A stretch of DNA of 64,000 nt. Source: Actinotalea alkalitolerans (lineage in GTDB: Bacteria; Actinomycetota; Actinomycetes; Actinomycetales; Cellulomonadaceae). Of this stretch, positions 17,124 to 24,630 are shown piece by piece. The notes below the pieces were generated by a model. It had not been told where the DNA came from and did not search any database. It was given only the letters and a program-made list of their open reading frames with translations. Each line of letters starts with the position of its first letter. Positions within the stretch are counted from its first letter, which is position 1. The stretch covers positions 1 to 64,000 of the forward strand of contig NZ_JAMBPP010000003.1 of NCBI RefSeq assembly GCF_023369855.1, written 5' to 3'. Made by a program: the position numbers and the translations under genes.

Positions 17124-17750
17124 TCATCCTGCCACAGCGCGCAGCGGGAGACGGTGCAGCACCTCGTGCACCGGGTGTCCGCCGGGGCCGGCTCCGGGCT
17201 CCGAGGCGATCAGCGCGATGGTGTCGACCACCCAGGACGGCCCGGTGTACACGGCGAGCGCCCGTGCGAGATCGGCGATCCCGTCCGACGCGGGTGCCGT
17301 TCGACCGAGCCGGGGCCGAACGGCGGGCCTGGCCCGGCTGCGCACCCGGGCGACCGTCAGGTGCGCTCGAGACCGCACGCGCGGGTCGACGTGGCCGAGC
17401 AGCGCCTCACCGACGCCCGTCACACGGCCCATCAGGCCGCTGAGCCCCTCGGTGTCCCCTGTGCATCCCACCCAGAGGGTCCGCCGGTCGAACAGGCCCG
17501 CACCGTGCAGGGCGAGCGAGAGGCGTGGCGTCCCGTCCGCCACGGCCGTGAGCCCTTCGCAGAGGTCGGGGAGGTAGCCCTGCGGGGTGCTGCCGAAGAA
17601 CGCGAGCGTGAGGTGGCGCCCCTGCGGAGGTGTCCAGCGCAGCGATCCCCACGCGCCGAGGTCAGGGTGCGTCGCCCGCGCGACCTCGAGACTCCGCTCG
17701 AGGTGGTCGAGGACCACCGGGGGCGGCAGCACCGCGGCGAAGAGTCTCAT
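17124..17750 (-). CDS. thpR: RNA 2',3'-cyclic phosphodiesterase (ThpR/LigT family)
   Basis: Member of the 2H phosphoesterase superfamily, which hydrolyses 2',3'-cyclic phosphates on RNA. The 208 residues contain both catalytic tetrads: HLTL at 46-49 and HLTV at 130-133, each in the usual hydrophobic setting (RHLTLAFFG and RAHLTVARV). The length is within the family range. It is 27 bases downstream of the RNA methyltransferase gene. It probably belongs to the same RNA-processing transcription unit running from infC. The -10 element for the pheS leader lies just inside its 3' end. Confidence 0.9.
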   Translation of the reverse strand: MRLFAAVLPPPVVLDHLERSLEVARATHPDLGAWGSLRWTPPQGRHLTLAFFGSTPQGYLPDLCEGLTAVADGTPRLSLALHGAGLFDRRTLWVGCTGDTEGLSGLMGRVTGVGEALLGHVDPRVRSRAHLTVARVRSRARPAVRPRLGRTAPASDGIADLARALAVYTGPSWVVDTIALIASEPGAGPGGHPVHEVLHRLPLRAVAG

Positions 17751-17777
17751 CGGACCAGGATGCTCCTGGGCACGGGC

Positions 17778-18611
17778 TCAGCGCTGGGCCCGCGAGCTCG
17801 CGTACAAGCACACCGTGGCGGCGGTCGCGAGGTTGAGCGACTCGGCCCGACCCCGGATCGGCACCCGCACGACGGCGTCCGCCAACGAGCGGTGCGGTGC
17901 GGTCAGCCCCCACGCCTCGTTGCCGAAGACCCATGCGGTGGGTCGGGAGAGGTCGGGGCCGTCCGGGGCACCGGACCCATCGGTCCCCGCCCGGTCCAGC
18001 AGGTCGTCGAGATCGTGCTCGCCGGTCCCGTCGGCCGCGAGCACGGCCAGCCCCGCTGAGCGCACCGCGTCCAGGGCCCCCGGCAGCGAGAGCCCGGTCA
18101 CCACCGGCAGGTGGAACAGCGAACCGGCTGTCGAGCGCACCACCTTGGGGTTGTGGACGTCGACGCTCTCCACGGTGAGGAGCACGGCGTCAGCTCCCGC
18201 GGCATCGGCCGCACGGATCACCGCACCCGCGTTCCCCGGGTCGCGCACGTGGGCGAGGATCGCGACCAGGCGGGGTGCCGTCGAGAGCACCGCGGCGAGA
18301 TCGGGGGGTCTGATGTCGACCACGGCGACGACCTGCTGGGCATCCGGACTCATCGCGGCGAGCACCTCCGGGGTGCCCCGGTGGACGCGCACGCCGCGCG
18401 ACCGTGCTGTCTCGACGATCTCGGGGTGACGCGCCTCGGACTCGGCCGTCACGTACAGGTCACGCACGCGCAGGTCGCGTTCCCGGACGGCCTCGCGGAC
18501 GGCCTGCGGGCCCTCGGCGAGGAAGCGCCCGGTCCGCGCACGCACAGAACGCCCGGACAGTGCACGAACTGCCTTGACCCGCTCGGCGCGGGGGTTGGTC
18601 AGCTCGGGCAC
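17778..18611 (-). CDS. TrmH/SpoU family RNA 2'-O-methyltransferase
   Basis: Predicted SAM-dependent RNA ribose methyltransferase of 277 residues with the knotted SPOUT fold. An N-terminal L30e-like substrate-binding domain (about 1-105) precedes motif 1 (VRDPGNAGAVIRAAD, 122-136), motif 2 (AWVFGNEAWGL, near 225-235) and motif 3 (VPIRGRAESLNLATAA, near 249-264). It is closer to the rRNA-modifying TsnR/RlmB type than to tRNA TrmH, but the target nucleotide is not predictable. The GTG start is 25 bases after the rplT stop, placing it in the infC-rpmI-rplT unit. Confidence 0.92.
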   Translation of the reverse strand: MPELTNPRAERVKAVRALSGRSVRARTGRFLAEGPQAVREAVRERDLRVRDLYVTAESEARHPEIVETARSRGVRVHRGTPEVLAAMSPDAQQVVAVVDIRPPDLAAVLSTAPRLVAILAHVRDPGNAGAVIRAADAAGADAVLLTVESVDVHNPKVVRSTAGSLFHLPVVTGLSLPGALDAVRSAGLAVLAADGTGEHDLDDLLDRAGTDGSGAPDGPDLSRPTAWVFGNEAWGLTAPHRSLADAVVRVPIRGRAESLNLATAATVCLYASSRAQR

Positions 18612-18636
18612 GGTCCGGGCGTCCGGGGTGCTCAGG

Positions 18637-19026
18637 TCAGGCTGCGGGAGCGCTGGCTGCGTTCACGTCGGCCGGCAGCGCGGCCTTGGCGACGCCGACC
18701 AGCGTGGCGAAGGCCGCGGGGTCGTTGACGGCCATGTCCGCCAGGACACGACGGTCGACCTCGACGCCAGCGGCCTTGAGACCCTGGATCAGGCGGTTGT
18801 AGGTCATCCCGTTCGCACGGGACGCAGCGTTGATCCGCTGGATCCAGAGCCGACGGAAGTCGCCCTTGCGCGCCTTGCGGTCGCGGTAGGCGTAGACGAG
18901 GGAGTGGGTGACCTGCTCCTTCGCCTTGCGGTAGAGACGCGAGCGCTGACCGCGGTAACCGCTCGCGCGCTCGAGAGTTGTACGACGCTTCTTGTGGGCG
19001 TTGACCGCCCGCTTCACGCGTGCCAC
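18637..19026 (-). CDS. rplT: 50S ribosomal protein L20
   Basis: Primary 23S rRNA-binding protein needed for early 50S assembly, and the autoregulator of the infC operon in several bacteria. The 129-residue sequence begins [20 protein letters not shown] and is clearly L20. It ends with about ten extra Ala-rich residues. The GTG at 19026 is preceded by AAGGAG six bases upstream. It lies 64 bases after rpmI in the conserved order infC-rpmI-rplT. Confidence 0.98.
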   Translation of the reverse strand: MARVKRAVNAHKKRRTTLERASGYRGQRSRLYRKAKEQVTHSLVYAYRDRKARKGDFRRLWIQRINAASRANGMTYNRLIQGLKAAGVEVDRRVLADMAVNDPAAFATLVGVAKAALPADVNAASAPAA

Positions 19027-19090
19027 GTGATGCTCCTTGCGTTTCGGGGCTCACAGGTGGGGACAGGGCGCGACGGGCGCGCCGCGGTCC

Positions 19091-19285
19091 TCACTTGCCG
19101 AGCAGCTTCTTGATCTTGGGCGTGTCGGCAGGCGAGACCACCTGGTCCGAGGAGAGGCGACGGGTACGACGGCTGGACTTGTGCTCCAGGAGGTGGCGCA
19201 TGCCGGCCTGCTCGCGCATGAGCTTGCCGGTGCCGGTGATCCGGAACCGCTTCTTCGCACCACTGTGCGTCTTGTTCTTCGGCAC
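19091..19285 (-). CDS. rpmI: 50S ribosomal protein L35
   Basis: Small basic protein of the large ribosomal subunit, 64 residues, beginning [20 protein letters not shown] as in all L35 proteins. I set the start at the GTG at 19285, because the upstream in-frame residues ([14 protein letters not shown]) are not conserved. The Shine-Dalgarno is weak (GAAGAGAG). It follows infC after 86 bases that contain a strong hairpin, and precedes rplT. Confidence 0.97.
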   Translation of the reverse strand: MPKNKTHSGAKKRFRITGTGKLMREQAGMRHLLEHKSSRRTRRLSSDQVVSPADTPKIKKLLGK

Positions 19286-19337
19286 TGGTGTGCTCTCTTC
19301 CATCAGGTCACCCCGGAGCGGGGGCGACACGGGCGTG

Positions 19338-19359
19338 GTGCGGACCGGTGGGTCCGCAC
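19338..19359 (-). promoter_or_regulatory. Hairpin between infC and rpmI
   Basis: A perfect 9-bp stem (GTGCGGACC / GGTCCGCAC) with a four-base loop lies between the infC stop and the rpmI start. There is no U-tract, so it is unlikely to be a full intrinsic terminator. RNA processing, partial attenuation or ribosomal protein binding are possible roles. Confidence 0.5.
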
Positions 19360-19371
19360 ACAGGTACGGGT

Positions 19372-20010
19372 CTACGCGCTCGGCGTCGGCCCGGTGCTCT
19401 TGGCGGCCTCAACCGGGGCGGGCTGCTCGGCCGGGGCGTCGGCGGGCGCGTCGGGCGCGCTCTCCTGGGCCTTGCGGCGCTGCTCGCTCTTGGCGTCGGC
19501 CTTCTTCTTGGTCGGGCCGAGCACCATGATCATGTTTCGGCCGTCCTGCTTGGGCATGCTCTCGATGAAGCCGAGCTCGGCGACGTCGTCGGCGAGACGC
19601 TGGAGCAGCCGCACGCCCATCTCGGGCCTGGACTGCTCGCGCCCGCGGAACATGATCATGACCTTGACCTTGTCCCCGGCACGCAGGAAGCGCTCGACGT
19701 GGCCCTTCTTGGTGCCGTAGTCGTGCGGGTCGATCTTGAGCCGGAAACGGATCTCCTTGAGGACCGTGTTGGCCTGGTTGCGCCGGGCCTCCCGGGCCTT
19801 CATGTCGGCCTCGTACTTGAACTTGCCGAAGTCCATGAGCTTGCAGACCGGGGGCCGGGCGTCGGGGGCGACCTCGACCAGGTCGAGGTCGGCCTCCTGC
19901 GCCAGCCGCAGGGCGTCCTCCACGCGGACGATGCCGACCTGCTCGCCGTTGGGGCCGACCAGGCGGACCTCGGCGACGCGGATCCGATCGTTGATGCGGG
20001 GCTCGCTGAT
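19372..20010 (-). CDS. infC: Translation initiation factor IF-3
   Basis: Binds the 30S subunit, prevents premature 50S joining and proofreads start codons. The 212-residue protein begins [18 protein letters not shown], continues through the N-domain and linker, and contains the C-domain with [13 protein letters not shown]. The start is an ATC codon at 20010, with GAGGAG exactly six bases upstream and no ATG or GTG nearby. Rare AUU/AUC/AUA starts in infC are known to allow autoregulation, because IF-3 discriminates against them. About 40 Lys- then Ala/Pro-rich residues extend the C terminus beyond the conserved fold. Confidence 0.96.
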   Translation of the reverse strand: MSEPRINDRIRVAEVRLVGPNGEQVGIVRVEDALRLAQEADLDLVEVAPDARPPVCKLMDFGKFKYEADMKAREARRNQANTVLKEIRFRLKIDPHDYGTKKGHVERFLRAGDKVKVMIMFRGREQSRPEMGVRLLQRLADDVAELGFIESMPKQDGRNMIMVLGPTKKKADAKSEQRRKAQESAPDAPADAPAEQPAPVEAAKSTGPTPSA

Positions 20011-20271
20011 GTGCTGCTCCTCGTGCTCGTGTCGGGACCTCGAGCACACGAAGAAGGCCTCCGCTGCTGAGCACAGGCGGAGGCCGGTTCCGATGACGTC
20101 GCGACGTGCCACGACGTCGAACCGAACGGCACGCCGCTCAGTCCTCGGACCAGGACCCGGCACCTGTCGTCCGCTCACGCGGACCGTCGGCACCCGGGTG
20201 GGATCAGCTCCACTTGTGCATCCGTGAGTCGTGACCCGCGTGGGCCGTCGATCACAGATCGGTCGGGAGAC
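20011..20271 (-). promoter_or_regulatory. infC leader with terminator-like hairpin and SD-proximal hairpin
   Basis: The leader is about 255 bases long. At 20056-20085 a perfect 9-bp stem (GGCCTCCGC / GCGGAGGCC) is followed on the minus strand by TTCTTCGT, which resembles a terminator. At 20023-20047 a second stem (GTGCTCG / CGAGCAC, 11-base loop) ends directly before the GAGGAG Shine-Dalgarno at 20017-20022. This arrangement fits an attenuated, autoregulated infC-rpmI-rplT leader like those responding to L20 elsewhere. I cannot confirm the L20 site. Confidence 0.6.
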
Positions 20272-20277
20272 ACGATA
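20272..20277 (-). promoter_or_regulatory. Candidate -10 of the infC operon
   Basis: TATCGT on the minus strand is the only good -10 hexamer upstream of the structured leader. A matching -35 is not obvious. Confidence 0.4.
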
Positions 20278-20333
20278 GCACCCACCTGCGCCCGGTCGGG
20301 TCGGACGGCGCCCACCGCGCCACCGTGCGGTGA

Positions 20334-20339
20334 GAGGAT
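20334..20339 (+). promoter_or_regulatory. -10 element of a leaderless DUF1844 transcript
   Basis: GAGGAT lies six bases before the ATG at 20346. It fits the leaderless pattern seen elsewhere in the window, although its first base departs from the consensus. Confidence 0.35.
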
Positions 20340-20345
20340 CGTCCC

Positions 20346-20744
20346 ATGACGACCGCTGGCGACACCTCACCCGAGCCTTCGACCGAGCCGACGACCCCTG
20401 GTCCCGGGAGCGCCGAGCTGCGCGACCTGGCCGACGTCGCTGCCGTCGAGGTCATCACCGCCGCGGCCGTGCACCTGCTGAGCGCAGCCGCGATCAAGTG
20501 CGGCCTGAGCGAGGACACGGCCGAGATCCGCGGCACCGACCTGACCGATCTCGACGAGGCTCGCAAGCTCATCACCGCCCTCGCCGGGCTCATCACGGCC
20601 GCCGCCCCCGAGATCGGGAACCAGCACGCCAGGTCCCTGCGCGACGGCCTGCGCTCCCTCCAGCTCGCCTTCCGCGAGGCGTCCCCCTTCCCCGACGCGC
20701 CAGGTGAGGGCCCGGGTGAACGATGGACGGGCGCCGTCAGCTGA
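20346..20744 (+). CDS. DUF1844 domain protein
   Basis: Conserved protein of unknown function, 132 residues. A Thr/Pro/Glu-rich N-terminal tail (about 1-22) precedes the DUF1844 region, recognisable from its pattern of Ala/Leu-rich helices ([18 protein letters not shown] at 37-54, then [20 protein letters not shown]). It has no signal peptide or catalytic motif. Members are commonly found divergent from infC in actinobacteria, as here. It is probably helical and cytoplasmic. A 7-bp hairpin overlaps its stop codon and may end the transcript. Confidence 0.8.
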   Translation: MTTAGDTSPEPSTEPTTPGPGSAELRDLADVAAVEVITAAAVHLLSAAAIKCGLSEDTAEIRGTDLTDLDEARKLITALAGLITAAAPEIGNQHARSLRDGLRSLQLAFREASPFPDAPGEGPGERWTGAVS

Positions 20745-20752
20745 GCTGACGG
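20734..20752 (+). terminator. Candidate terminator hairpin at the DUF1844 stop
   Basis: CCGTCAG-CTGAG-CTGACGG forms a 7-bp stem with a five-base loop that overlaps the TGA at 20742-20744. It lacks a U-tract, so termination is uncertain. Confidence 0.35.
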
Positions 20753-20808
20753 GCACCGCCAGCTCAACCGGACCGCGACACGCAGCGACGCCGCGAGCCA
20801 GCCTCTCC

Positions 20809-20814
20809 TATCCT
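20809..20814 (+). promoter_or_regulatory. Candidate -10 before the coiled-coil membrane protein
   Basis: TATCCT lies 60-65 bases before the GTG at 20874. It probably drives the membrane protein/protease pair. No clear -35 is seen. Confidence 0.4.
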
Positions 20815-20873
20815 GTCCCCGAGACCGCTCGTCCCGGATCGTCCGGGGACCGGCCCGGACAGGGCGCAGGAGC

Positions 20874-21827
20874 GTGATCGAGTTCGGGGACCAGGGGGCA
20901 GGACGGGTGAAGGACGAGGCCGAGCAGGTCGAGGCGGCGGACGTCGACCCTGAGGTCGACGAGGCCGCGGTCGACACCGCGCCCGCGCACCCGGACGACG
21001 ACGCCCCCACGCCATCCACCGAGGGTGATGCCTCCACGCCATCCCCCGAGGACGAGGCCCCCACGCCATCCCCCGAGGGCGAGGCCCCCGAGGTGGCGCC
21101 CGGCACACGGCCCGCACCGCCCGTCGACGCCGACGGCACCGAGCTCACGTCGGACACGGCCGGTCCGCCCGTCGGCGCGCACACCCCCGAACCCGGCGCT
21201 GCGAACGCCACCGCCCGTCCGGGCCTCGACACCTCACCACCCCCCGGCCGCACGACCGCGACCGAGCCCGCCGTCCGGTCGCACGCGCAGCCTCCGAGCA
21301 ACCGAACCCTGCAGCGGCGCCGTCGACGGCGCCGCGCAGGTGTCGCACTGCTCGTCCTGCTCGTCCTGGCCCTCGGATCCTTGTCCACCTACCTGTACCT
21401 CACCACCGAGGCCTGGCAGGAGCACGCCGAGCGGTACCTGGCGACGGCCGAGGAGCTGGGTGAGGAGGTGTGGGCGACCCAGGCGTCGCTCGACGGGGCA
21501 CGGGCCGAGCTCGAGGCCGTCCGTGAGCAGCTCCGAACCGCACAGGGACGGATCATCACCCTCGCGGACGAGAAGGCCCAGATCGGCGACGACCGCGAGA
21601 TCGCTCGCCAGCTGAGCGACTACCAGGCCCGGGTCACCGACGCTGCCGGGCGCGTCGCCCTGGCCCTGGACGAGTGCGTGCAGGGCCAGCAGATGCTGAT
21701 CGGCTACCTGGAGAACGCGGAGGCCTACGACCAGGAGGCCCTCGACCAGTTCGCGGTCGAGGTGGACACGCTCTGCCAGGCCGCGACCGAGGCCAACATC
21801 GCCCTCCAGCGCGAGCTCGCCCAGTGA
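20874..21827 (+). CDS. Single-pass membrane protein with extracytoplasmic coiled coil
   Basis: Unrecognised protein of 317 residues. About 145 disordered, acidic, Pro/Thr/Glu-rich residues form the N-terminal part, with a threefold nine-residue repeat. An RRRRRRRR cluster precedes one transmembrane helix (AGVALLVLLVLALGSLSTYLYL, near 154-175). The rest is predicted coiled coil (TAEELGEEVWATQASLDGARAELE and following) ending in a Cys-containing helical part. The charges suggest an N-in, C-out topology. A GTG at 20907 is an alternative start with a better-spaced purine-rich stretch. The stop overlaps the next gene by four bases, so it probably works with that lipoprotein protease. Confidence 0.7.
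   Translation: MIEFGDQGAGRVKDEAEQVEAADVDPEVDEAAVDTAPAHPDDDAPTPSTEGDASTPSPEDEAPTPSPEGEAPEVAPGTRPAPPVDADGTELTSDTAGPPVGAHTPEPGAANATARPGLDTSPPPGRTTATEPAVRSHAQPPSNRTLQRRRRRRRAGVALLVLLVLALGSLSTYLYLTTEAWQEHAERYLATAEELGEEVWATQASLDGARAELEAVREQLRTAQGRIITLADEKAQIGDDREIARQLSDYQARVTDAAGRVALALDECVQGQQMLIGYLENAEAYDQEALDQFAVEVDTLCQAATEANIALQRELAQ
21003..21083 (+). repeat. 27-bp tandem repeat, three copies
   Basis: Three back-to-back 27-base units encode APTPSTEGD, ASTPSPEDE and APTPSPEGE within the disordered N-terminal tail of the membrane protein. The copies differ at a few bases. It is an in-frame coding repeat. Confidence 0.85.
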
Positions 21828-22579
21828 GCGCCACGAGCCGGCACCGTCGTGGCCTGGGTGCATCGACGCTCCTCCTGGCCCTCGCGCTCGCCCTGACGGG
21901 CTGCGCCGTGATCGAGGAGTTCCCACGGCTGCCTGGCCCGCCGGTCACCGACTTCGTCCCGACCGACCCACCGCAGCCCTCACCGGACGGCAGCCTGTCC
22001 CCCGACGGGTTCGACACCGTCGAGCGCATGGCGGTGCGCATCAGGAACATCGGCTGCAGCTCGCTGTCCACCGGCTCCGGCTTCGCGATCGACGCGACCA
22101 CGCTGATCACGAACCGTCACGTCGTGGCCGACTCGGCTGACCTCCAGGTCTCGACCTACGACGGACGGGACATCGACGTCACCGCGACGAGCACCGCGTC
22201 CCTCGCCGACCTCGCCGTCGTCCGCACCGCCGAGGAGCTGCCGAGCTTCCCCGAGCTCGCCCCCGCCGACCCGGTGCGCGGGGACGCCGTGACCGTGGTC
22301 GGCTACCCGCAGGGCGGGGTCCTCACCGCGACGCGCGGTCAGGTGATCGGCTCGACCACCGACCCGCTCAACGAGATCCTCGGCGAGGTGCTGGTCACCG
22401 ATGCGCCGGTCGAGCCCGGGAGCTCGGGCTCGGCTGTGCTGGACGAGGACGGTCGCGTGGTCGGCGTCGTCTACGCGAAGAACGCCACAGGTCAGAGCTT
22501 CATCGTCCCGGTCAGCACGCTGCGCAGCCTGCTGGCCGACGAGGGCGCCTTCACCCCCAGCGCGGGCTGCGACCAGTAG
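21824..22579 (+). CDS. Lipoprotein serine protease (trypsin/DegP-like)
   Basis: Predicted secreted lipoprotein of 251 residues. The signal peptide ends in a lipobox LALTGC, with the lipidated cysteine at residue 27. The mature part has a chymotrypsin-fold triad: H in TNRHVVADS (near residue 99), D in SLADLAVVRT (near 126) and S in PGSSGSAVLDE (near 204). There is no PDZ domain. I set the start at GTG 21824 because it overlaps the upstream stop (GTGA) and yields a normal signal sequence. The protease should act on the outer face of the membrane, perhaps on or with the coiled-coil partner. Its substrate is unknown. Confidence 0.85.
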   Translation: MSATSRHRRGLGASTLLLALALALTGCAVIEEFPRLPGPPVTDFVPTDPPQPSPDGSLSPDGFDTVERMAVRIRNIGCSSLSTGSGFAIDATTLITNRHVVADSADLQVSTYDGRDIDVTATSTASLADLAVVRTAEELPSFPELAPADPVRGDAVTVVGYPQGGVLTATRGQVIGSTTDPLNEILGEVLVTDAPVEPGSSGSAVLDEDGRVVGVVYAKNATGQSFIVPVSTLRSLLADEGAFTPSAGCDQ

Positions 22580-22625
22580 ACCGGGTCCTCCTGACAGGAT
22601 GGCCCGTCCGCGGCACGATGGGTCG

Positions 22626-23096
22626 ATGGCGACGAGCAACGAGAACGACGAGACCTCCGACCGGCACGAGGACCGCTCCGGGCACGACGCCCAGCGTGCA
22701 CGGCGGGGTGGCCGCCGTGGGGGCGCCCACGGACTGATCACCCGGACCGCGGGTGATGCGCTGAGCGTCCGGCGCGCGTTCGGCACCCCCGTCCAGCACG
22801 GCGACGTGACCCTCGTGCCGGTGGCCTCGGTCGCCGGAGGGTCGGGATCGGGCTACGGCACCGCAGAGGTGGGCGGCGACGCGGCCCGGGGTGCTTCGCG
22901 TGGGGACGGCACCGGGACCGGAGGTGGAGGCGGCTTCGGTCTGCGGGTCCATCCGATCGGGGTCTACGTCGTGCAGGGCGCGCAGGTTCGGTGGCAGCCC
23001 GCGCTGGACCTCGGTCGGGTGATCCTCGGCGGTCAGGTCGTCGGGGCCGTGGCCGTGATCGCCCTCAGCTGGGCGATCCGCGGGCGACGGCGCTGA
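22626..23096 (+). CDS. GerW/YtfJ family protein
   Basis: Protein of 156 residues resembling the spore-germination-associated GerW (YtfJ) family. It has the hallmark segment VRRAFGTPVQHGDVTLVPVASVAGG near 44-68, a Gly-rich low-complexity middle, and GLRVHPIGVYVVQGAQVRWQP near 101-121. A hydrophobic helix near residues 134-151 (GGQVVGAVAVIALSWAI) may anchor it in the membrane. The family is widespread in non-sporulating actinobacteria, where its role is unknown. I chose the ATG at 22626; an in-frame upstream ATG at 22599 falls within a CAGGAT hexamer that may be the -10. Confidence 0.8.
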   Translation: MATSNENDETSDRHEDRSGHDAQRARRGGRRGGAHGLITRTAGDALSVRRAFGTPVQHGDVTLVPVASVAGGSGSGYGTAEVGGDAARGASRGDGTGTGGGGGFGLRVHPIGVYVVQGAQVRWQPALDLGRVILGGQVVGAVAVIALSWAIRGRRR

Positions 23097-23103
23097 CCCA
23101 CGG

Positions 23104-23153
23104 CTGAGCGGTGCGCCCCAGACCGTGCCACCTCGCACCGGCGCGCGGCTCAG
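23104..23153. terminator. Possible bidirectional terminator between convergent genes
   Basis: CTGAG (23104-23108) can pair with CTCAG (23149-23153), and GGTGCG (23110-23115) with CGCACC (23134-23139), across the junction of the GerW-like and SseB-like genes. No U-tract is present on either strand. Confidence 0.3.
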
Positions 23154-23893
23154 GGTGAGGCGGTCGTGAGCCGGAGCTCGATCGAGTCCACAGCCGTGGT
23201 CACGACGTCGTCGGCGGCCAGTCGCGCGTTGACCCGGGCCAGCACCATGTCCAGGGCCGCGCGATCCAGCCCAGGACGCAGAGCCAGGACCACGGCGACC
23301 TCGGCACGCCGCCCGGGAAGGGCGTCGACGCCGAGCACGTGGTCCGTCCCGGACACCGCGGCGACCACCGCTCGGCGGACCTCGGGGCGGACCTGCGAGC
23401 CGTGCACCGCCGGGTCCCAGGACGTCCCGGTGGCCAGCGCACGCACTGCCGGACGCGGCACGACGACCGTCACCGGTCCGGCCGGGTCGACGACCAGCAC
23501 CTCCCATCCTTCCTGCGCGGCCGACAGCGCCGCCCGCGGGGCCTGGGCGGGGACAGGTCGCGCGTCAGGTCGCCAGGCCGCCAAGGTGGTCGTGCTGGTG
23601 AACACGGGCAGGGCGGTCCGGCCGTCAGGGGCCCGTAGCGCCACGATCCCGGTCGACGCCTCCTTGTCCAGGTCCAGTCCGAGGTCGCTGTGTCCCGCGA
23701 CCTCGAGCTCGGCCAGGACCGGGACCAGGACGCGGGCACCGGACAGGGCGACGACGACGTCACGGAGCGTCGCGGCTCCCTCAGCGTGACGGACGAGCGC
23801 AGCGGAGAGCTCTGCGTCGGCGCTCCCGTCGTCTCCGGCGAAGGCTGAGGTCGGCGGAAGCTCCCGTCCCGCACCCGTTCCAGACTGCACCAC
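23150..23893 (-). CDS. SseB-like protein
   Basis: Protein of 247 residues resembling the SseB family: an N-terminal SseB domain with LVPVLAELEVAGHSDLGLD, DKEASTGIVALRAPDGRTALPVFTS and LAAWRPDARPVPA patterns (about 55-125), and a second, less conserved C-terminal domain. There is no signal peptide or catalytic motif. SseB proteins were named for an E. coli gene affecting serine sensitivity, but no biochemical role is settled. It begins with GTG-GTG overlapping the priA stop by one base, so it is co-transcribed with hisH-priA. Confidence 0.78.
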   Translation of the reverse strand: MVQSGTGAGRELPPTSAFAGDDGSADAELSAALVRHAEGAATLRDVVVALSGARVLVPVLAELEVAGHSDLGLDLDKEASTGIVALRAPDGRTALPVFTSTTTLAAWRPDARPVPAQAPRAALSAAQEGWEVLVVDPAGPVTVVVPRPAVRALATGTSWDPAVHGSQVRPEVRRAVVAAVSGTDHVLGVDALPGRRAEVAVVLALRPGLDRAALDMVLARVNARLAADDVVTTAVDSIELRLTTASP

Positions 23894-24630
23894 TAGGGCC
23901 GCCCGGCCACGTCCAGCGCCTCGGGGAGGGTGAAGGCACCGGCGTAGAGCGCCTTGCCCACGATGGCCCCCTCGACCCCGACCGGCACCAGGCCGCGCAA
24001 GATCACCAGGTCCTCGAGGCTCGAGATGCCGCCCGAGGCGACCACCGGGGCATCGGTCCGCGAGCAGACCTCACGGAGCAGGTCGATGTTCGGGCCGCGA
24101 AGGGTCCCGTCCTTGGTGACGTCGGTCACCACGTACCGCGGGCACCCGGCGACCTCGAGACGCTCCAGGACCTCCCAGAGGTCGCCACCCTCACGTGTCC
24201 AGCCTCGCGCGGCCAAGGTCGTTCCTCGCACGTCGAGCCCCACCGCGATGGCGTCGCCGTGCTCGGCGATCACCCGCGCCGTCCACTCGGGGTCCTCGAG
24301 AGCGGCAGTGCCCAGGTTGACCCGACGGCAGCCGGTGGCCAGCGCACGGCGCAGCGACTCGTCGTCACGGATGCCGCCGGACATCTCGACCTTGACGTCC
24401 AGGGCGCCGACGACCTCGGCCAGCAGGTCCGCGTTCGAGCCACGGCCGAAGGCCGCGTCGAGATCCACCAGGTGGATCCACTCGGCGCCACCTGCCTGCC
24501 AGTCCAGCGCCGCCTGCAAGGGGCTGCCGTACGAGGTCTCCGACCCCGCCTCCCCCTGGACGAGCCGCACCGCCTGGCCGTCCGCGACGTCCACGGCGGG
24601 CAAGAGCTCAAGTCGAGACATGCTGGGCAT
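23893..24630 (-). CDS. priA: Phosphoribosyl isomerase PriA (HisA/TrpF)
   Basis: Beta/alpha barrel enzyme that in actinobacteria usually carries out both the HisA (ProFAR) and TrpF (PRA) isomerisations. The 245 residues have the catalytic aspartates D14 (LLPAVDV) and D174 (TDVTKDGT), phosphate loops GGI (85-87) and ASGGIS near 199-204, and the dual-substrate loop ARGWT (R142, W144) typical of PriA. No separate trpF is in the window. The ATG at 24630 directly follows the hisH stop, with AGAGGA six bases upstream. It lies between hisH and the SseB-like gene. Confidence 0.94.
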   Translation of the reverse strand: MPSMSRLELLPAVDVADGQAVRLVQGEAGSETSYGSPLQAALDWQAGGAEWIHLVDLDAAFGRGSNADLLAEVVGALDVKVEMSGGIRDDESLRRALATGCRRVNLGTAALEDPEWTARVIAEHGDAIAVGLDVRGTTLAARGWTREGGDLWEVLERLEVAGCPRYVVTDVTKDGTLRGPNIDLLREVCSRTDAPVVASGGISSLEDLVILRGLVPVGVEGAIVGKALYAGAFTLPEALDVAGRP

